Positions 18,519 through 25,653 of a stretch of DNA of 64,000 nt are shown here, piece after piece (positions within the stretch are counted from its first letter, which is position 1; each line of letters begins with the position of its first letter). Location: positions 37,527 to 101,526 of the forward strand of contig CAJUCE010000019.1 of the NCBI GenBank assembly GCA_910584865.1, written 5' to 3'. The stretch comes from an uncultured Acetatifactor sp. Its GTDB lineage: Bacteria; Bacillota; Clostridia; Lachnospirales; Lachnospiraceae. The position numbers were made by a program, and so were the translations under genes. The notes beneath the pieces were generated by a model, which made no database searches, was not told where the DNA came from, and was given only the letters and a program-made list of their open reading frames with translations.

Positions 18519-19586
18519 ATGTGTAAGCGAAGATTTTTACTGGTGCTGGGACTGGTATTGGCAGTAGGAGGATGCGCAGGAGGAGCGGATACTGAAAAAG
18601 ATGCCGTGCCCACGCAGGGAGATGCAGGATCGGAGAATCAGCTGCCGGAGACGGAAGATATGACGCCCGCAGAGGAATCCTCGATAAACGACGGAGCAGT
18701 TTCGGACGGGGAGTCAACAGCGAAAGCTTCCGGAGAGGATGTGGATACAGACAAATCCGGGGAACCGGGCAATGGAGATACAGGAACAGATGTGGTTCAG
18801 GGAGGCCCTTTCGGCAGGCTTACGATTACTTTGCCCGAGGGCTGGGAATATGAGACCTATCCCGTGGAAAGCGGAGAACTGCTCATCGGTGATTATGGGT
18901 TCTGGTTTGCGCCAAAGGGAGCAGAGGAGGGACACATTGCGGTAGTATATGAGCAATTTTTCGGGGTATGCGGAACAGGCCTGGAGACGAAAGAGGAGAC
19001 CATAGGCGGTTGTCCTGTCCAGGTTGGTACTTATGACGGACATGAATACTGGGATTTCATCTCATTTCAGGAGCCCTGCAGAGGAGTGGTGGTTCAGACC
19101 CAGTGTGTGGAGAGGTGGTGGGACGAATACCGGGACCAGATATGGGATATTCTTAATACGCTGACATATGAACCGGATGTAAGGGAAGGGGCGGCTTTTG
19201 TCTTCGATTCGGAATCGGAGAATGACCGGATCGGTCTGTCTTTTTCCATGAAAGAGATCACGCCCACAGGGGCCACGTTGGTGTACGATCAATATGATGC
19301 GGAGGCGCCTACAGGACAGCTGGAATATGGAGAAGCTTTTGTGCTGGAGGTGAATAAGGACGGGAAGTGGGAAGCGGCGCCGGTGGTTGTGGAGGGAAAC
19401 TACGGTTTTAATGCTCCAGCTTATCTCATCACGGCAGGCGGAATTACGGAGCGGGAACTGGACTGGGAATGGCTGTATGGGGCACTGGAACCGGGAGAGT
19501 ACCGGATTCGGAAAACGGTTAATGATTTTCGCGAGACGGCCGATTATGATCAATATGAACTGATTGCCCGGTTTCTATTATATTAA
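18519..19586 (+). CDS. Secreted lipoprotein with Ig-like C-terminal domain
   Basis: 355 residues from the ATG at 18519 (GGAAAGGAG site). The signal ends in AVGGC (Cys19), so it is a lipoprotein. Residues 20-95 are an acidic Ser/Thr/Glu linker, typical of a cell-wall spacer. Residues about 100-220 are a domain with LTITLPEGWEYE and may be a psychrophilic-type ligand fold; about 225-355 resembles the bacterial Ig-like domain of lactococcal-type lipoproteins (TPTGATLVYDQYD ... GEYRIRKTVNDF). Function unknown; it lies 94 bp after the XRE gene and may be co-transcribed. Confidence 0.75.
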   Translation: MCKRRFLLVLGLVLAVGGCAGGADTEKDAVPTQGDAGSENQLPETEDMTPAEESSINDGAVSDGESTAKASGEDVDTDKSGEPGNGDTGTDVVQGGPFGRLTITLPEGWEYETYPVESGELLIGDYGFWFAPKGAEEGHIAVVYEQFFGVCGTGLETKEETIGGCPVQVGTYDGHEYWDFISFQEPCRGVVVQTQCVERWWDEYRDQIWDILNTLTYEPDVREGAAFVFDSESENDRIGLSFSMKEITPTGATLVYDQYDAEAPTGQLEYGEAFVLEVNKDGKWEAAPVVVEGNYGFNAPAYLITAGGITERELDWEWLYGALEPGEYRIRKTVNDFRETADYDQYELIARFLLY

Positions 19587-19607
19587 AATGAAAAATGAAA
19601 GTTTGGA

Positions 19608-19636
19608 TTGATTTTATGGGTTAAAGACGGTATAAT
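19608..19636 (+). promoter_or_regulatory. Promoter-like element directly abutting a hairpin
   Basis: TTGATT and TATAAT are 17 bp apart, and the hairpin of the next entry begins at the base after the -10. A transcript would start inside the left arm of the hairpin. Confidence 0.4.
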
Positions 19637-19670
19637 GTTGGCACAGAAATGCGTTGTGCCAACTTTTTTT
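19637..19670 (+). terminator. Strong terminator hairpin after the lipoprotein gene
   Basis: Perfect 8-bp stem GTTGGCAC / GTGCCAAC with an 11-nt loop and seven T residues. It probably ends the lipoprotein transcript; the adjoining promoter-like sequence makes an operator role possible too. Confidence 0.8.
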
Positions 19671-19811
19671 GTATGACGGGCTGATGTGATCTGCTGACGG
19701 ACGGAATGCGCCGCAGGTGCGGATGTTATGTGGAATTGCGCGCGGTGGTGAAGACAGGAAGCTGTCCCTGGGATAAGGGGTAAAAGCGTGGCCGTAAGGC
19801 GGGAGAAGGAT

Positions 19812-20276
19812 ATGACGAAACAGGAATTTTTGGAAACCATGCGGCTGGCCTTGAACGGCAGGCTGGATTCCGGACAGGTAATGGACAATCTGCAGTATTA
19901 TGAGGAATATATTAATACGGAAATCCGCAAAGGTGCGACAGAGGAAGAAGTACTGGAGAGGCTGGGAGATCCAAGGCTGATTGCCAGAACCATTGCGCAG
20001 ACGGGAGGCAGCAGCGTTTCGGAGGCTGGCAGGGGAGGCGGTTCCCGATGGTCCGGGGCGGAAGAAGAGGAGTATATGCCTTACGGCCAGTCAGGAGAGA
20101 AGCAGGCGCCTCGTGTGTTCAGGGTGCCGGCGTGGGTATGGATATTGCTGGTGCTTGTGGTGGTATTGCTGGTGATCAGCACGATATTTTCCATACTTGC
20201 GGCTCTTCTGCCTATTCTTCTGCCGATTTTGGTGGTGGTGTTTTTGGTGAAGATGTTTCGGGACTGGATTAATTGA
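19812..20276 (+). CDS. HAAS-domain membrane protein (DUF1700-like)
   Basis: About 154 residues from the ATG at 19812 (GGGAGAAGGAT site; a GTG at 19788 is also in frame). Residues 1-65 match the HAAS domain seen in DUF1700 proteins: TKQEFLETMRLAL near the start, YEEYINTEI, and LGDPRLIARTI. A hydrophilic linker follows, then one or two transmembrane segments (about 110-150, rich in Val/Leu/Ile). Such proteins are often encoded beside a PadR regulator, which is absent here. Role probably in envelope signalling; unproven. Confidence 0.75.
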   Translation: MTKQEFLETMRLALNGRLDSGQVMDNLQYYEEYINTEIRKGATEEEVLERLGDPRLIARTIAQTGGSSVSEAGRGGGSRWSGAEEEEYMPYGQSGEKQAPRVFRVPAWVWILLVLVVVLLVISTIFSILAALLPILLPILVVVFLVKMFRDWIN

Positions 20277-20420
20277 GTTTGAAAATAGTACTAAAGTACT
20301 ATAAAAAATCAGCATATTTTTTCTCTGTTTGCCGCATACTACTCCTGTAACTGATAACAAGGAACTGCGCAGCGGTTCCCTGCAGGAGCGCCGCAACAGC
20401 GGCAGGATGTGAGGAAAGAA

Positions 20421-20576
20421 ATGGACAACAAGTACAACAACAGTACAAACAACTCTGAGAATTGCAAGAACAGCCAGAACAACAATCAGAACAGCCAGAA
20501 CAACAGCAAGAACCAGAACAAGAATCAGAACAACAACCAGAGCAAGAACCAGAATAGCCAGAACAACAACTACTAA
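20421..20576 (+). CDS. 51-residue Asn/Gln-rich low-complexity peptide
   Basis: A small gene with a GAGGAAAG ribosome binding site seven bases from its ATG and a terminator-like hairpin after its stop. The product has 24 Asn and 8 Gln among 51 residues, arranged as irregular NSQNN, KNQN and NNNQ units, one Cys at residue 15, and no hydrophobic residue except the initiator Met and two Tyr. The codons are mostly AAC and CAG, and no other frame looks better. I do not recognise a family; a structural, spore-coat-like or metal-binding role would be a guess. Confidence 0.6.
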   Translation: MDNKYNNSTNNSENCKNSQNNNQNSQNNSKNQNKNQNNNQSKNQNSQNNNY

Positions 20577-20589
20577 GTTCAGTCTGGTA

Positions 20590-20616
20590 ATAGGGGCACT
20601 GTAAAGGCGCCCCTAT
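20590..20616 (+). terminator. Terminator-like hairpin after the Asn-rich gene
   Basis: Stem ATAGGGGC / GCCCCTAT with an 11-nt loop, followed by TTACATATT. The T tail is weak. Confidence 0.5.
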
Positions 20617-20673
20617 TTACATATTATGTCGAAAAGGCGCGGGGGAAACCGCATTACGTCAGGAAGGAAGAAA

Positions 20674-21843
20674 ATGAGAAAACTGGAATTGATAGCACCC
20701 TGTCATTTCGGCCTGGAGGCCGTGCTGAAAAGGGAGATAGAGCGGCTGGGATATGCAATTGTGGAAGTGGCAGACGGGAGAGTTACTTTTGCAGGAGATG
20801 AGCAGGCATTGTGCCGGGCCAATATCTTCCTTCGGACTGCAGAGAGAATCCTGATTAAAATAGGAAGCTTCCGGGCGGAAAGCTTCGAAGAATTATTTCA
20901 GGGAACAAAAGCGCTGCCCTGGGAGGACTACATACCGAAGGACGGGAAATTCTGGGTGACGAAAGCCGCCAGTGTCAAGTCAAAGCTGTTCAGCCCATCC
21001 GATATTCAGTCGGTCATGAAAAAGGCAATGGTAGAACGGCTGAAAGGGGCTTATCATATCAATTGGTTCACAGAGGAGGGAGCAAGCTTCCCGGTAAGGG
21101 TATTCCTGCTGAAGGATCAGGTGACGGTAGGGCTGGACTCTACGGGAGAGTCTCTGCATAAGCGGGGATATCGGAAGCTGGTAGCCCAGGCGCCCATTGC
21201 AGAGAATCTGGCTGCGGCGCTGATCATGCTTACACCATGGAACCGGGATCGGATACTGGTGGATCCTTTTTGCGGCAGCGGAACCTTTCCCATTGAGGCC
21301 GCTATGATGGCGGCTCATATTGCGCCGGGATGCAGACGCAGATTTACCGCAATGGAATGGCAGCAGATAATCGGAAAAGGCCTGTGGGAGAATGCCCGAC
21401 AGGAAGCGTCAGATTTGGTGGTTCGGAGAATGAAGCCGGATATTCAGGGATATGATATCGATGATCATATGATCAGTATTGCACGGGAGAACGCCAAAAT
21501 GGCGGGAGTGGACACACTGATCCACTTTCAGAGACGGGAACTGAAACAGCTCAGCCATCCGAAAAAATACGGTTTTCTCATCACGAACCCTCCTTATGGA
21601 GAGAGATTAAGCGACAAGGAAGTGCTGCCCGAGCTGTACCGGACCATCGGGGAGAGATTTCGGATGCTGGATTCCTGGAGTATGTACCTGATAACCGCCT
21701 ATGAGAATGCGGAGCAATATATCGGACGGAAGGCTGATAAAAACCGGAAAATATACAATGGTATGATGAAGGCCTATTATTATCAGTATCTGGGGCCGAA
21801 ACCGCCCAGAACCAGGGGAGAGAAGACAGGAGAGGAACAATGA
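20674..21843 (+). CDS. THUMP-domain class I RNA methyltransferase (YpsC/RlmL-like)
   Basis: 389 residues from the ATG at 20674 (AGGAAGGAAG site). An N-terminal ferredoxin-like/THUMP region (about 1-160, opening with LELIAPCHFGLEAVLKREI) binds RNA; the Rossmann methyltransferase part has the AdoMet motif DPFCGSGTFPIEAA (about 203-216) and the catalytic NPPYGERL (about 307-314), typical of guanine-N2 methyltransferases acting on 23S rRNA. Stop and next start share ATGA, so it is translationally coupled to rdgB. Confidence 0.9.
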   Translation: MRKLELIAPCHFGLEAVLKREIERLGYAIVEVADGRVTFAGDEQALCRANIFLRTAERILIKIGSFRAESFEELFQGTKALPWEDYIPKDGKFWVTKAASVKSKLFSPSDIQSVMKKAMVERLKGAYHINWFTEEGASFPVRVFLLKDQVTVGLDSTGESLHKRGYRKLVAQAPIAENLAAALIMLTPWNRDRILVDPFCGSGTFPIEAAMMAAHIAPGCRRRFTAMEWQQIIGKGLWENARQEASDLVVRRMKPDIQGYDIDDHMISIARENAKMAGVDTLIHFQRRELKQLSHPKKYGFLITNPPYGERLSDKEVLPELYRTIGERFRMLDSWSMYLITAYENAEQYIGRKADKNRKIYNGMMKAYYYQYLGPKPPRTRGEKTGEEQ

Positions 21844-22433
21844 AAAAAGTGATATTTGCGACTGGAAATGAAGGAAAGATGCGGGAAATCAGGTCAATTT
21901 TGGCAGATACTTTTCCGGAGATTCTCTCCATGCGGGAGGCAGGCATTGAGACTGACGCGGCGGAGGACGGCGCTACATACGAGGAGAATGCCTTAATAAA
22001 AGCCAGGGCAGTTGCGGCTGCAGACGGAGAGAGTATCGTTCTGGCAGATGATTCCGGATTGGAAATCGATTTCCTTGATAAGGAACCCGGCGTTTATTCT
22101 GCCAGATATATGGGGGAGGATACTTCCTACCGTGTGAAGAATGCCAGTTTGATCCGGCGTCTGGAAGGGGTGCCGGAGGAACGGCGCAGCGCCAGATTTG
22201 TATGTGCCATAGCGGCAGTGCTGCCGGACGGAAGGGAATTGACGGTCAGGGCGGCCATCGAGGGCAGGATTGGCTACGAGGAAAAGGGAAGCAACGGATT
22301 TGGGTATGATCCGATTTTCTATGTTCCCGAGCTTGGAAAGACCACGGCGGAGCTTACGGAGGAGGAGAAGAACCTGGTCAGCCACAGGGGAAAGGCACTC
22401 AGACTTATGAAAGAGGAATTGAAGAAACTATGA
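21840..22433 (+). CDS. rdgB: XTP/dITP diphosphatase (RdgB/HAM1 family)
   Basis: 197 residues, normal family length. The signature FATGNEGKMREI is at residues 5-16, followed by ADDSGLEIDFL and, near the end, GSNGFGYDPIFYVP and SHRGKALRLM, all conserved in this house-cleaning enzyme that removes ITP, XTP and dITP from the nucleotide pool. Starts on the ATGA overlap with the methyltransferase gene and ends on another ATGA overlap with the phosphodiesterase gene. Confidence 0.95.
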   Translation: MKKVIFATGNEGKMREIRSILADTFPEILSMREAGIETDAAEDGATYEENALIKARAVAAADGESIVLADDSGLEIDFLDKEPGVYSARYMGEDTSYRVKNASLIRRLEGVPEERRSARFVCAIAAVLPDGRELTVRAAIEGRIGYEEKGSNGFGYDPIFYVPELGKTTAELTEEEKNLVSHRGKALRLMKEELKKL

Positions 22434-22903
22434 AAGTACTGATTGTCAGCGATACCCACAGGAAAAACGAGAATTATTTTAAAGTATTGGAGCTGGTAAA
22501 ACCGGAGCTGGTGATTCATTGCGGCGATGCGGAGGGAAACGAATATGTGTTGACCGAGGCGGCAAAATGTCCCGTGCAGATCGTACTGGGCAACAATGAT
22601 TTCTTCTCCTATCTGCCCAGGGAACTGGAACTGAAAATTGCTTCTTACAAGGTATGGGTGACACATGGGCATAATTATTATGTATCCATGGGAAATGAGG
22701 TAATCAAGCGGGAAGCGCAGGCCAGAGACATGGATATCGTGATGTACGGCCATACGCACAAGCCTGTGGTGGACAGAAAAGGCAGCGTCATTGCGGTGAA
22801 TCCGGGGAGTCTCTCCTATCCGAGACAGGAGGGACGGCGGCCCTCTTACATAATTATGGAAGCGGAAGAGGAGGAGGTACGTTTTTCCATAGAATATTTA
22901 TAG
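22430..22903 (+). CDS. YfcE/MJ0936-type metallophosphodiesterase
   Basis: 157 residues. Calcineurin-like motifs are complete: SDTHRK (5-10), HCGDAEG (about 26-32), GNND (about 46-49), THGH (about 68-71), and YGHTHKP (about 95-101). These bind two metal ions, and the family hydrolyses phosphodiesters of uncertain natural identity. It is the last gene of the coupled trio and is often next to rdgB in Firmicutes. A strong terminator follows at 22920. Confidence 0.93.
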   Translation: MKVLIVSDTHRKNENYFKVLELVKPELVIHCGDAEGNEYVLTEAAKCPVQIVLGNNDFFSYLPRELELKIASYKVWVTHGHNYYVSMGNEVIKREAQARDMDIVMYGHTHKPVVDRKGSVIAVNPGSLSYPRQEGRRPSYIIMEAEEEEVRFSIEYL

Positions 22904-22919
22904 GCGTCTTTCAAAAGAC

Positions 22920-22949
22920 AATCCCCGGAGATTCAACTCTCCGGGGATT
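22920..22949. terminator. Bidirectional terminator at the left prophage junction
   Basis: Perfect 11-bp stem AATCCCCGGAG / CTCCGGGGATT with an 8-nt loop. An identical hairpin lies at 63669-63698 beside tRNA-Lys, so it is part of the duplicated tRNA-Lys 3' flank. Confidence 0.85.
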
Positions 22950-22960
22950 ACTACTATACA

Positions 22961-23005
22961 TGAGACATTGGGGATTCGAACCCCAGACAACTTGATTAAA
23001 AGTCA
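22961..23005. repeat. attL: displaced 3' half of tRNA-Lys
   Basis: 45 bp identical to 63710-63754, covering the tRNA T arm, variable loop and anticodon arm to the UUU anticodon and beyond. After this point the left copy diverges, so it is not a working tRNA gene. Confidence 0.92.
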
Positions 23006-23056
23006 GATAATATTTGAGCGATTTTCCTTGATAATATAAGGTTTTCAAATATTTTG

Positions 23057-23073
23057 TGAGACAAAATTGAGAC
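23057..23073. promoter_or_regulatory. Paired TGAGAC motifs, likely integrase arm site (left)
   Basis: TGAGAC occurs at 23057 and 23068, an 11-bp period, just after the end of the integrase gene. The same pair with the same spacing lies at 63508/63519 near attR, and the core itself begins TGAGAC. Confidence 0.5.
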
Positions 23074-23075
23074 AT

Positions 23076-24167
23076 TCACATTCTAATACTCAAAGCCAGT
23101 TCTACAGCTTTTTCCGCATCCTCTTTTTCCAGGATAATATGGTTATAGACTTCGATCACCATCTTCTCATGATCACCCAGCAGTTCCGCGATCTTTTTGA
23201 TGGAGACCGTAGGTATCTGGTAGCATAGGTTCGTACAGTAATTATGGCGGAAAATATGCGCAGTCAGATCAGGGGAATTCATCTTTTGCTGGATGCCGGC
23301 CCATAATTTGACATAAGAGCTTTTGGTCATGATATTTTTTCCGGCGGTATAAAATAATCGGGACTGGGGCAGGCAGTTGCAATATTCCCGGAGGAAGGGC
23401 AGTACGCTTGAGGGTATCGGAACCTCCCGGATCCCGTTTTGGCTTTTTGTGGACTTGATATAGGGCGTATTTTTATCAAAAGCAAGAGCTTTGTTTATGC
23501 TCAGCTTTTTGCCCTCAAAATCGAAGTCTGGACGTTCCAGGGCAAGGGCTTCTCCTCTGCGCAGGCCGCAGCCGTAGATTACATATACAAAAGCTTTCTG
23601 CATGTTGGTAAATTCTGCGGAAAAGACGGCTGCTTTCTCCTCAGGTGTCAAGGGACGCTTATCCGTATTCTTTTGTTTCTTGATGCGGATCCCGTCGAAG
23701 ATCTCCATGTATACACCGGGAGCAATATGTTTGTCTGTGACGGCAGCTTTTACTACCTGCTTTAAGGTAAGCAGGATCTGTTCCTGCGTACGGAGTTTTC
23801 CGGAGGCGGCATTCAGGCACAGCAGGACATCCGTTTTCCGGAGAGCAGAGATCGGTACAGCTTTCAGGATATCCATATGTACCTCAATGATGTGACGGTA
23901 CATGGCTTTTGTGTTCAGCTCCGCATCGTGCTTATATATGTTCAGCCATGTCCTGGCATAATCCTGAACGGAGACTTTGGATTCTTTCAAAACATCCCGG
24001 TTCCTGACTTTCTCCTCCAGCTCCCGGACCATCTCTTCCAGAGCCCGGCTGGACTTTTTGGTGCGGAGCGTGACACGGTGCTTTACGCCTGCCTCCGTAT
24101 AAGTGCCGTCCCAGACCTTCGCCTGGTAATAGCCGTCCTTTCCTTTGGTGTATTTTGCGGTTGCCAT
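23076..24167 (-). CDS. int: Tyrosine-family phage integrase
   Basis: 363 residues from the ATG at 24167 (AAGGAGG site; a longer frame begins at 24221 without one). It has the phage layout: an N-terminal arm-binding domain (about 1-50), a SAM-like core-binding domain (about 60-150), and a catalytic domain with the Arg in GCGLRRGEAL, the β-hairpin Lys in KSTKSQNG, HIFRH, LGDHE and the nucleophile Tyr in VYNH. Lies next to attL and reads toward it, the usual arrangement for site-specific insertion into tRNA-Lys. Confidence 0.95.
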   Translation of the reverse strand: MATAKYTKGKDGYYQAKVWDGTYTEAGVKHRVTLRTKKSSRALEEMVRELEEKVRNRDVLKESKVSVQDYARTWLNIYKHDAELNTKAMYRHIIEVHMDILKAVPISALRKTDVLLCLNAASGKLRTQEQILLTLKQVVKAAVTDKHIAPGVYMEIFDGIRIKKQKNTDKRPLTPEEKAAVFSAEFTNMQKAFVYVIYGCGLRRGEALALERPDFDFEGKKLSINKALAFDKNTPYIKSTKSQNGIREVPIPSSVLPFLREYCNCLPQSRLFYTAGKNIMTKSSYVKLWAGIQQKMNSPDLTAHIFRHNYCTNLCYQIPTVSIKKIAELLGDHEKMVIEVYNHIILEKEDAEKAVELALSIRM

Positions 24168-24335
24168 TGCATCATCCTCCTTAAAAATGGGTATAAAAAT
24201 AACAGCCAGCGAAAATTTCACTTGCAGACTGCTCCCGGAAATGATACAATATTCTTGCGTATTTTTTATATCCCTCCGGGGAATATTTAAAGCCGTTCGG
24301 TGTTGAGCACCGGGCGGTTTTTCCTATGTGCAAGT

Positions 24336-24365
24336 GTTGCGACGTCGCAACAGGTATGATATAAT
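24336..24365 (+). promoter_or_regulatory. Promoter of peptide gene copy 1, overlapped by a 16-bp palindrome
   Basis: TTGCGA (24337-24342) and TATAAT (24360-24365) are 17 bp apart. The perfect palindrome GTTGCGACGTCGCAAC (24336-24351) covers the whole -35 element, so a protein bound there would block RNA polymerase. Confidence 0.7.
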
Positions 24366-24412
24366 TGCTTTGTTACCGCCCCAATACTGGTGACAGGAAG
24401 GGGGTGCATGCT

Positions 24413-24499
24413 ATGGAAATATTGTCATCCTTTATCATTTCTGTATTGGCCAGTGTAGTTGCTTACTACCTGTGCAAGTGGCTTGACGGAGATGAGTAG
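24413..24499 (+). CDS. Small hydrophobic peptide, type I toxin-like, copy 1
   Basis: 28 codons with an AGGAAGGGGG site. The peptide starts MEILSSF, has one membrane-spanning segment rich in Val/Ile/Ala/Tyr (about residues 5-20), and ends CKWLDGDE, so a hydrophobic helix is followed by a Trp-Leu-Asp charged tail. This resembles Fst/Ldr-type toxins in size and layout, but I cannot name the family. It sits between a strong promoter and a bidirectional terminator, with a convergent antisense RNA gene whose 5' end repeats the start region. A near copy lies at 24824. Confidence 0.65.
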   Translation: MEILSSFIISVLASVVAYYLCKWLDGDE

Positions 24500-24529
24500 C
24501 AGGTAACCAGGCCCAAACGGTTGACTTCT

Positions 24530-24622
24530 CCGAAAAAGAAGAAGAACCCCCGAAAGTAGTCACGATACTTCCGGGGGTTCGTCCTTTTTGTGCATCCTAT
24601 GGACATTGTCATCCTTTTGCCT
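24530..24622 (-). ncRNA. Antisense RNA, candidate antitoxin for copy 1
   Basis: A consensus minus-strand promoter, TTGCAA (24657-24652), 17 bp, TATAAT (24634-24629), predicts a start near 24622. The RNA would end after the 14-bp hairpin 24545-24579, which has a T-rich tract on this strand. Its first 30 nt include the complement of 24590-24617, a segment that repeats the peptide gene's start region (24404-24433): GTGCAT-CTATGGA and ATTGTCATCCTTT are shared. The RNA can therefore pair with both the 3' end and the translation start of the peptide mRNA. Confidence 0.6.
24545..24579. terminator. Bidirectional terminator shared by peptide mRNA and antisense RNA (copy 1)
   Basis: 14-bp stem with one G/A difference between arms (AACCCCCGAAAGTA / TACTTCCGGGGGTT), with CCTTTTTG on the plus side and a TTCTTCTTCTTTTT tract on the minus side. 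Confidence 0.85.
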
Positions 24623-24746
24623 ACTGGCATTATAGCATATGCAGGTATGATTTGCAATATGCTTTCCCCGGAATATTTTGTTTGGTTTGGTAGCCCTCCC
24701 GTGCAATCGGAGTCTTCCGTCAATGGGATATCGTCATAACACGGGA

Positions 24747-24776
24747 GTTGCGACGTCGCAACAGGTGTGATATAAT
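24747..24776 (+). promoter_or_regulatory. Promoter of peptide gene copy 2, overlapped by the same palindrome
   Basis: TTGCGA (24748-24753) and TATAAT (24771-24776) at 17 bp, with GTTGCGACGTCGCAAC at 24747-24762 covering the -35, exactly as in copy 1. Confidence 0.7.
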
Positions 24777-24823
24777 TGCTTTGTTACCGCCCCAATACTG
24801 GTGACAGGAAGGGGGTGTGCAAC

Positions 24824-24910
24824 GTGGAAATTCTGTTATCTTTTTTTCTCTCCGTAATGGCAAGTGTAGTCGCCTACTACATATGCAAGTGGTTGGACGG
24901 AGATGAATAG
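24824..24910 (+). CDS. Small hydrophobic peptide, type I toxin-like, copy 2
   Basis: 28 codons starting with GTG after an AGGAAGGGGG site. The product starts MEILLSFF, keeps the block ASVVAYYICKWLDGDE, and differs from copy 1 at only five or six positions, mostly conservative changes within the hydrophobic helix. The nucleotide changes are largely silent or conservative, so protein sequence seems to be under selection. The whole unit from palindrome to antisense promoter is duplicated. Confidence 0.65.
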   Translation: MEILLSFFLSVMASVVAYYICKWLDGDE

Positions 24911-24939
24911 ACGGTAACCAGGCCCAAGCGGTTGCCTTC

Positions 24940-25032
24940 TCCGAAAAAGAAGGAGAACCCCCGGAAGTATTCGCAGTACTTCCGGGGGTTCGTCCTTTTG
25001 TGTTCAACGTAGATTCTGTTATCCTTTTGCCT
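24940..25032 (-). ncRNA. Antisense RNA, candidate antitoxin for copy 2
   Basis: Promoter TTGCAA (25067-25062), 17 bp, TATAAT (25044-25039) on the minus strand; terminator at 24956-24990. The 5' part covers 25001-25023, which repeats copy 2's own start region (ATTCTGTTATC is shared with 24830-24840, CAACGT with 24820-24825). The repeat follows the copy 2 sequence, not copy 1. Confidence 0.6.
24956..24990. terminator. Bidirectional terminator of copy 2
   Basis: Perfect 14-bp stem AACCCCCGGAAGTA / TACTTCCGGGGGTT with T-rich tracts on both sides. Confidence 0.85.
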
Positions 25033-25114
25033 ACAGGCATTATAGCATATGCAGGTATGATTTGCAATATGCTTTCCCCGGAATATTTTGTTTGGTGGTT
25101 CCCTGTTACAGGTA

Positions 25115-25250
25115 TAAAAAGACCCCGCATTACTGCGAGGTCTTAATAGATTGAATGAAATAGGTGGGGTGACAGTTCCCACATCTCCAACTTGGGTGAC
25201 GGCTGCCCGTTCCGTCCTCTGATTTCATTCAGTATATCTTATGTCTTTAC
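25115..25250 (-). ncRNA. Candidate structured small RNA A
   Basis: Minus-strand promoter TTGACA (25284-25279), 16 bp, TATAAT (25262-25257), and a terminator hairpin with T5 at 25144-25116 (AAGACC..GGTCTT). The predicted 135-nt RNA is closed by a 10-bp inverted repeat (TGAATGAAAT at 25152 with ATTTCATTCA at 25222) and has no convincing open frame. It shares the terminator type and layout with candidate RNA B. Confidence 0.5.
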
Positions 25251-25273
25251 GACCTCATTATACTATATTTTGC

Positions 25274-25444
25274 TTATTTGTCAATGTTTCCCTCTTCCTT
25301 AGCATGGGCCAATACAAGGAGCACAGGAGCAATCTCGGCATCCAGGAGCCGCCTGTATTCTTCAAAATTCAGTTTCTCCGTCCTTTGGGAATGCTCTTCC
25401 CGGATAGAATGTATCTCATCAATTGTCAGTGTAATATTTTTCAT
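25274..25444 (-). CDS. Small hypothetical protein between two RNA candidates
   Basis: 56 codons (MKNITLTIDEIHSIREEHSQ at the start), predicted to be helical and charged, with no membrane segment. No good ribosome binding site is visible before either ATG (25456 or 25444), and a terminator-like hairpin lies just upstream, so expression is uncertain. The composition is protein-like rather than random. I do not recognise a family. Confidence 0.4.
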   Translation of the reverse strand: MKNITLTIDEIHSIREEHSQRTEKLNFEEYRRLLDAEIAPVLLVLAHAKEEGNIDK

Positions 25445-25464
25445 AATTAGAATCATATGTAACG

Positions 25465-25562
25465 TAAAAGACCTCGTATTACTACGAGGCCTTCACATAA
25501 TAAACTGATATCTTCCTTTGATGCCCTATAGGCGATATTGAGAGAAAAATATTTTTCTCTCT
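25465..25562 (-). ncRNA. Candidate structured small RNA B
   Basis: Minus-strand promoter TTGACT (25597-25592), 17 bp, TATAAT (25574-25569), and a terminator with stem AAGACCTCGTA / TACGAGGCCTT (25468-25493) and a T4 run. An internal hairpin GAGAGAAAAA / TTTTTCTCTC is at about 25540-25562. An outer inverted repeat (25497-25508 with 25562-25573) reaches into the -10, so it may be partly regulatory. Terminator loops of A and B both contain AGTAAT. Confidence 0.5.
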
Positions 25563-25653
25563 CAGTTTATTATAGACTATATTATGCTCGCAGTCAACAA
25601 AAATATGAGTTGAATTTATAAAATACCTTAAAGGTGTGGTTATTAATGAACAG

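Noticed and set aside
22961..23005. A second tRNA-Lys gene at the left end
   Set aside because: Only the 3' half is present; the acceptor 5' strand and D arm are missing.
24466..25182. Minus-strand frames of 85-136 codons over the toxin-like units
   Set aside because: They run through terminators and promoters and repeat because the DNA is duplicated; the strong signals there are promoters, hairpins and 28-codon plus-strand genes.
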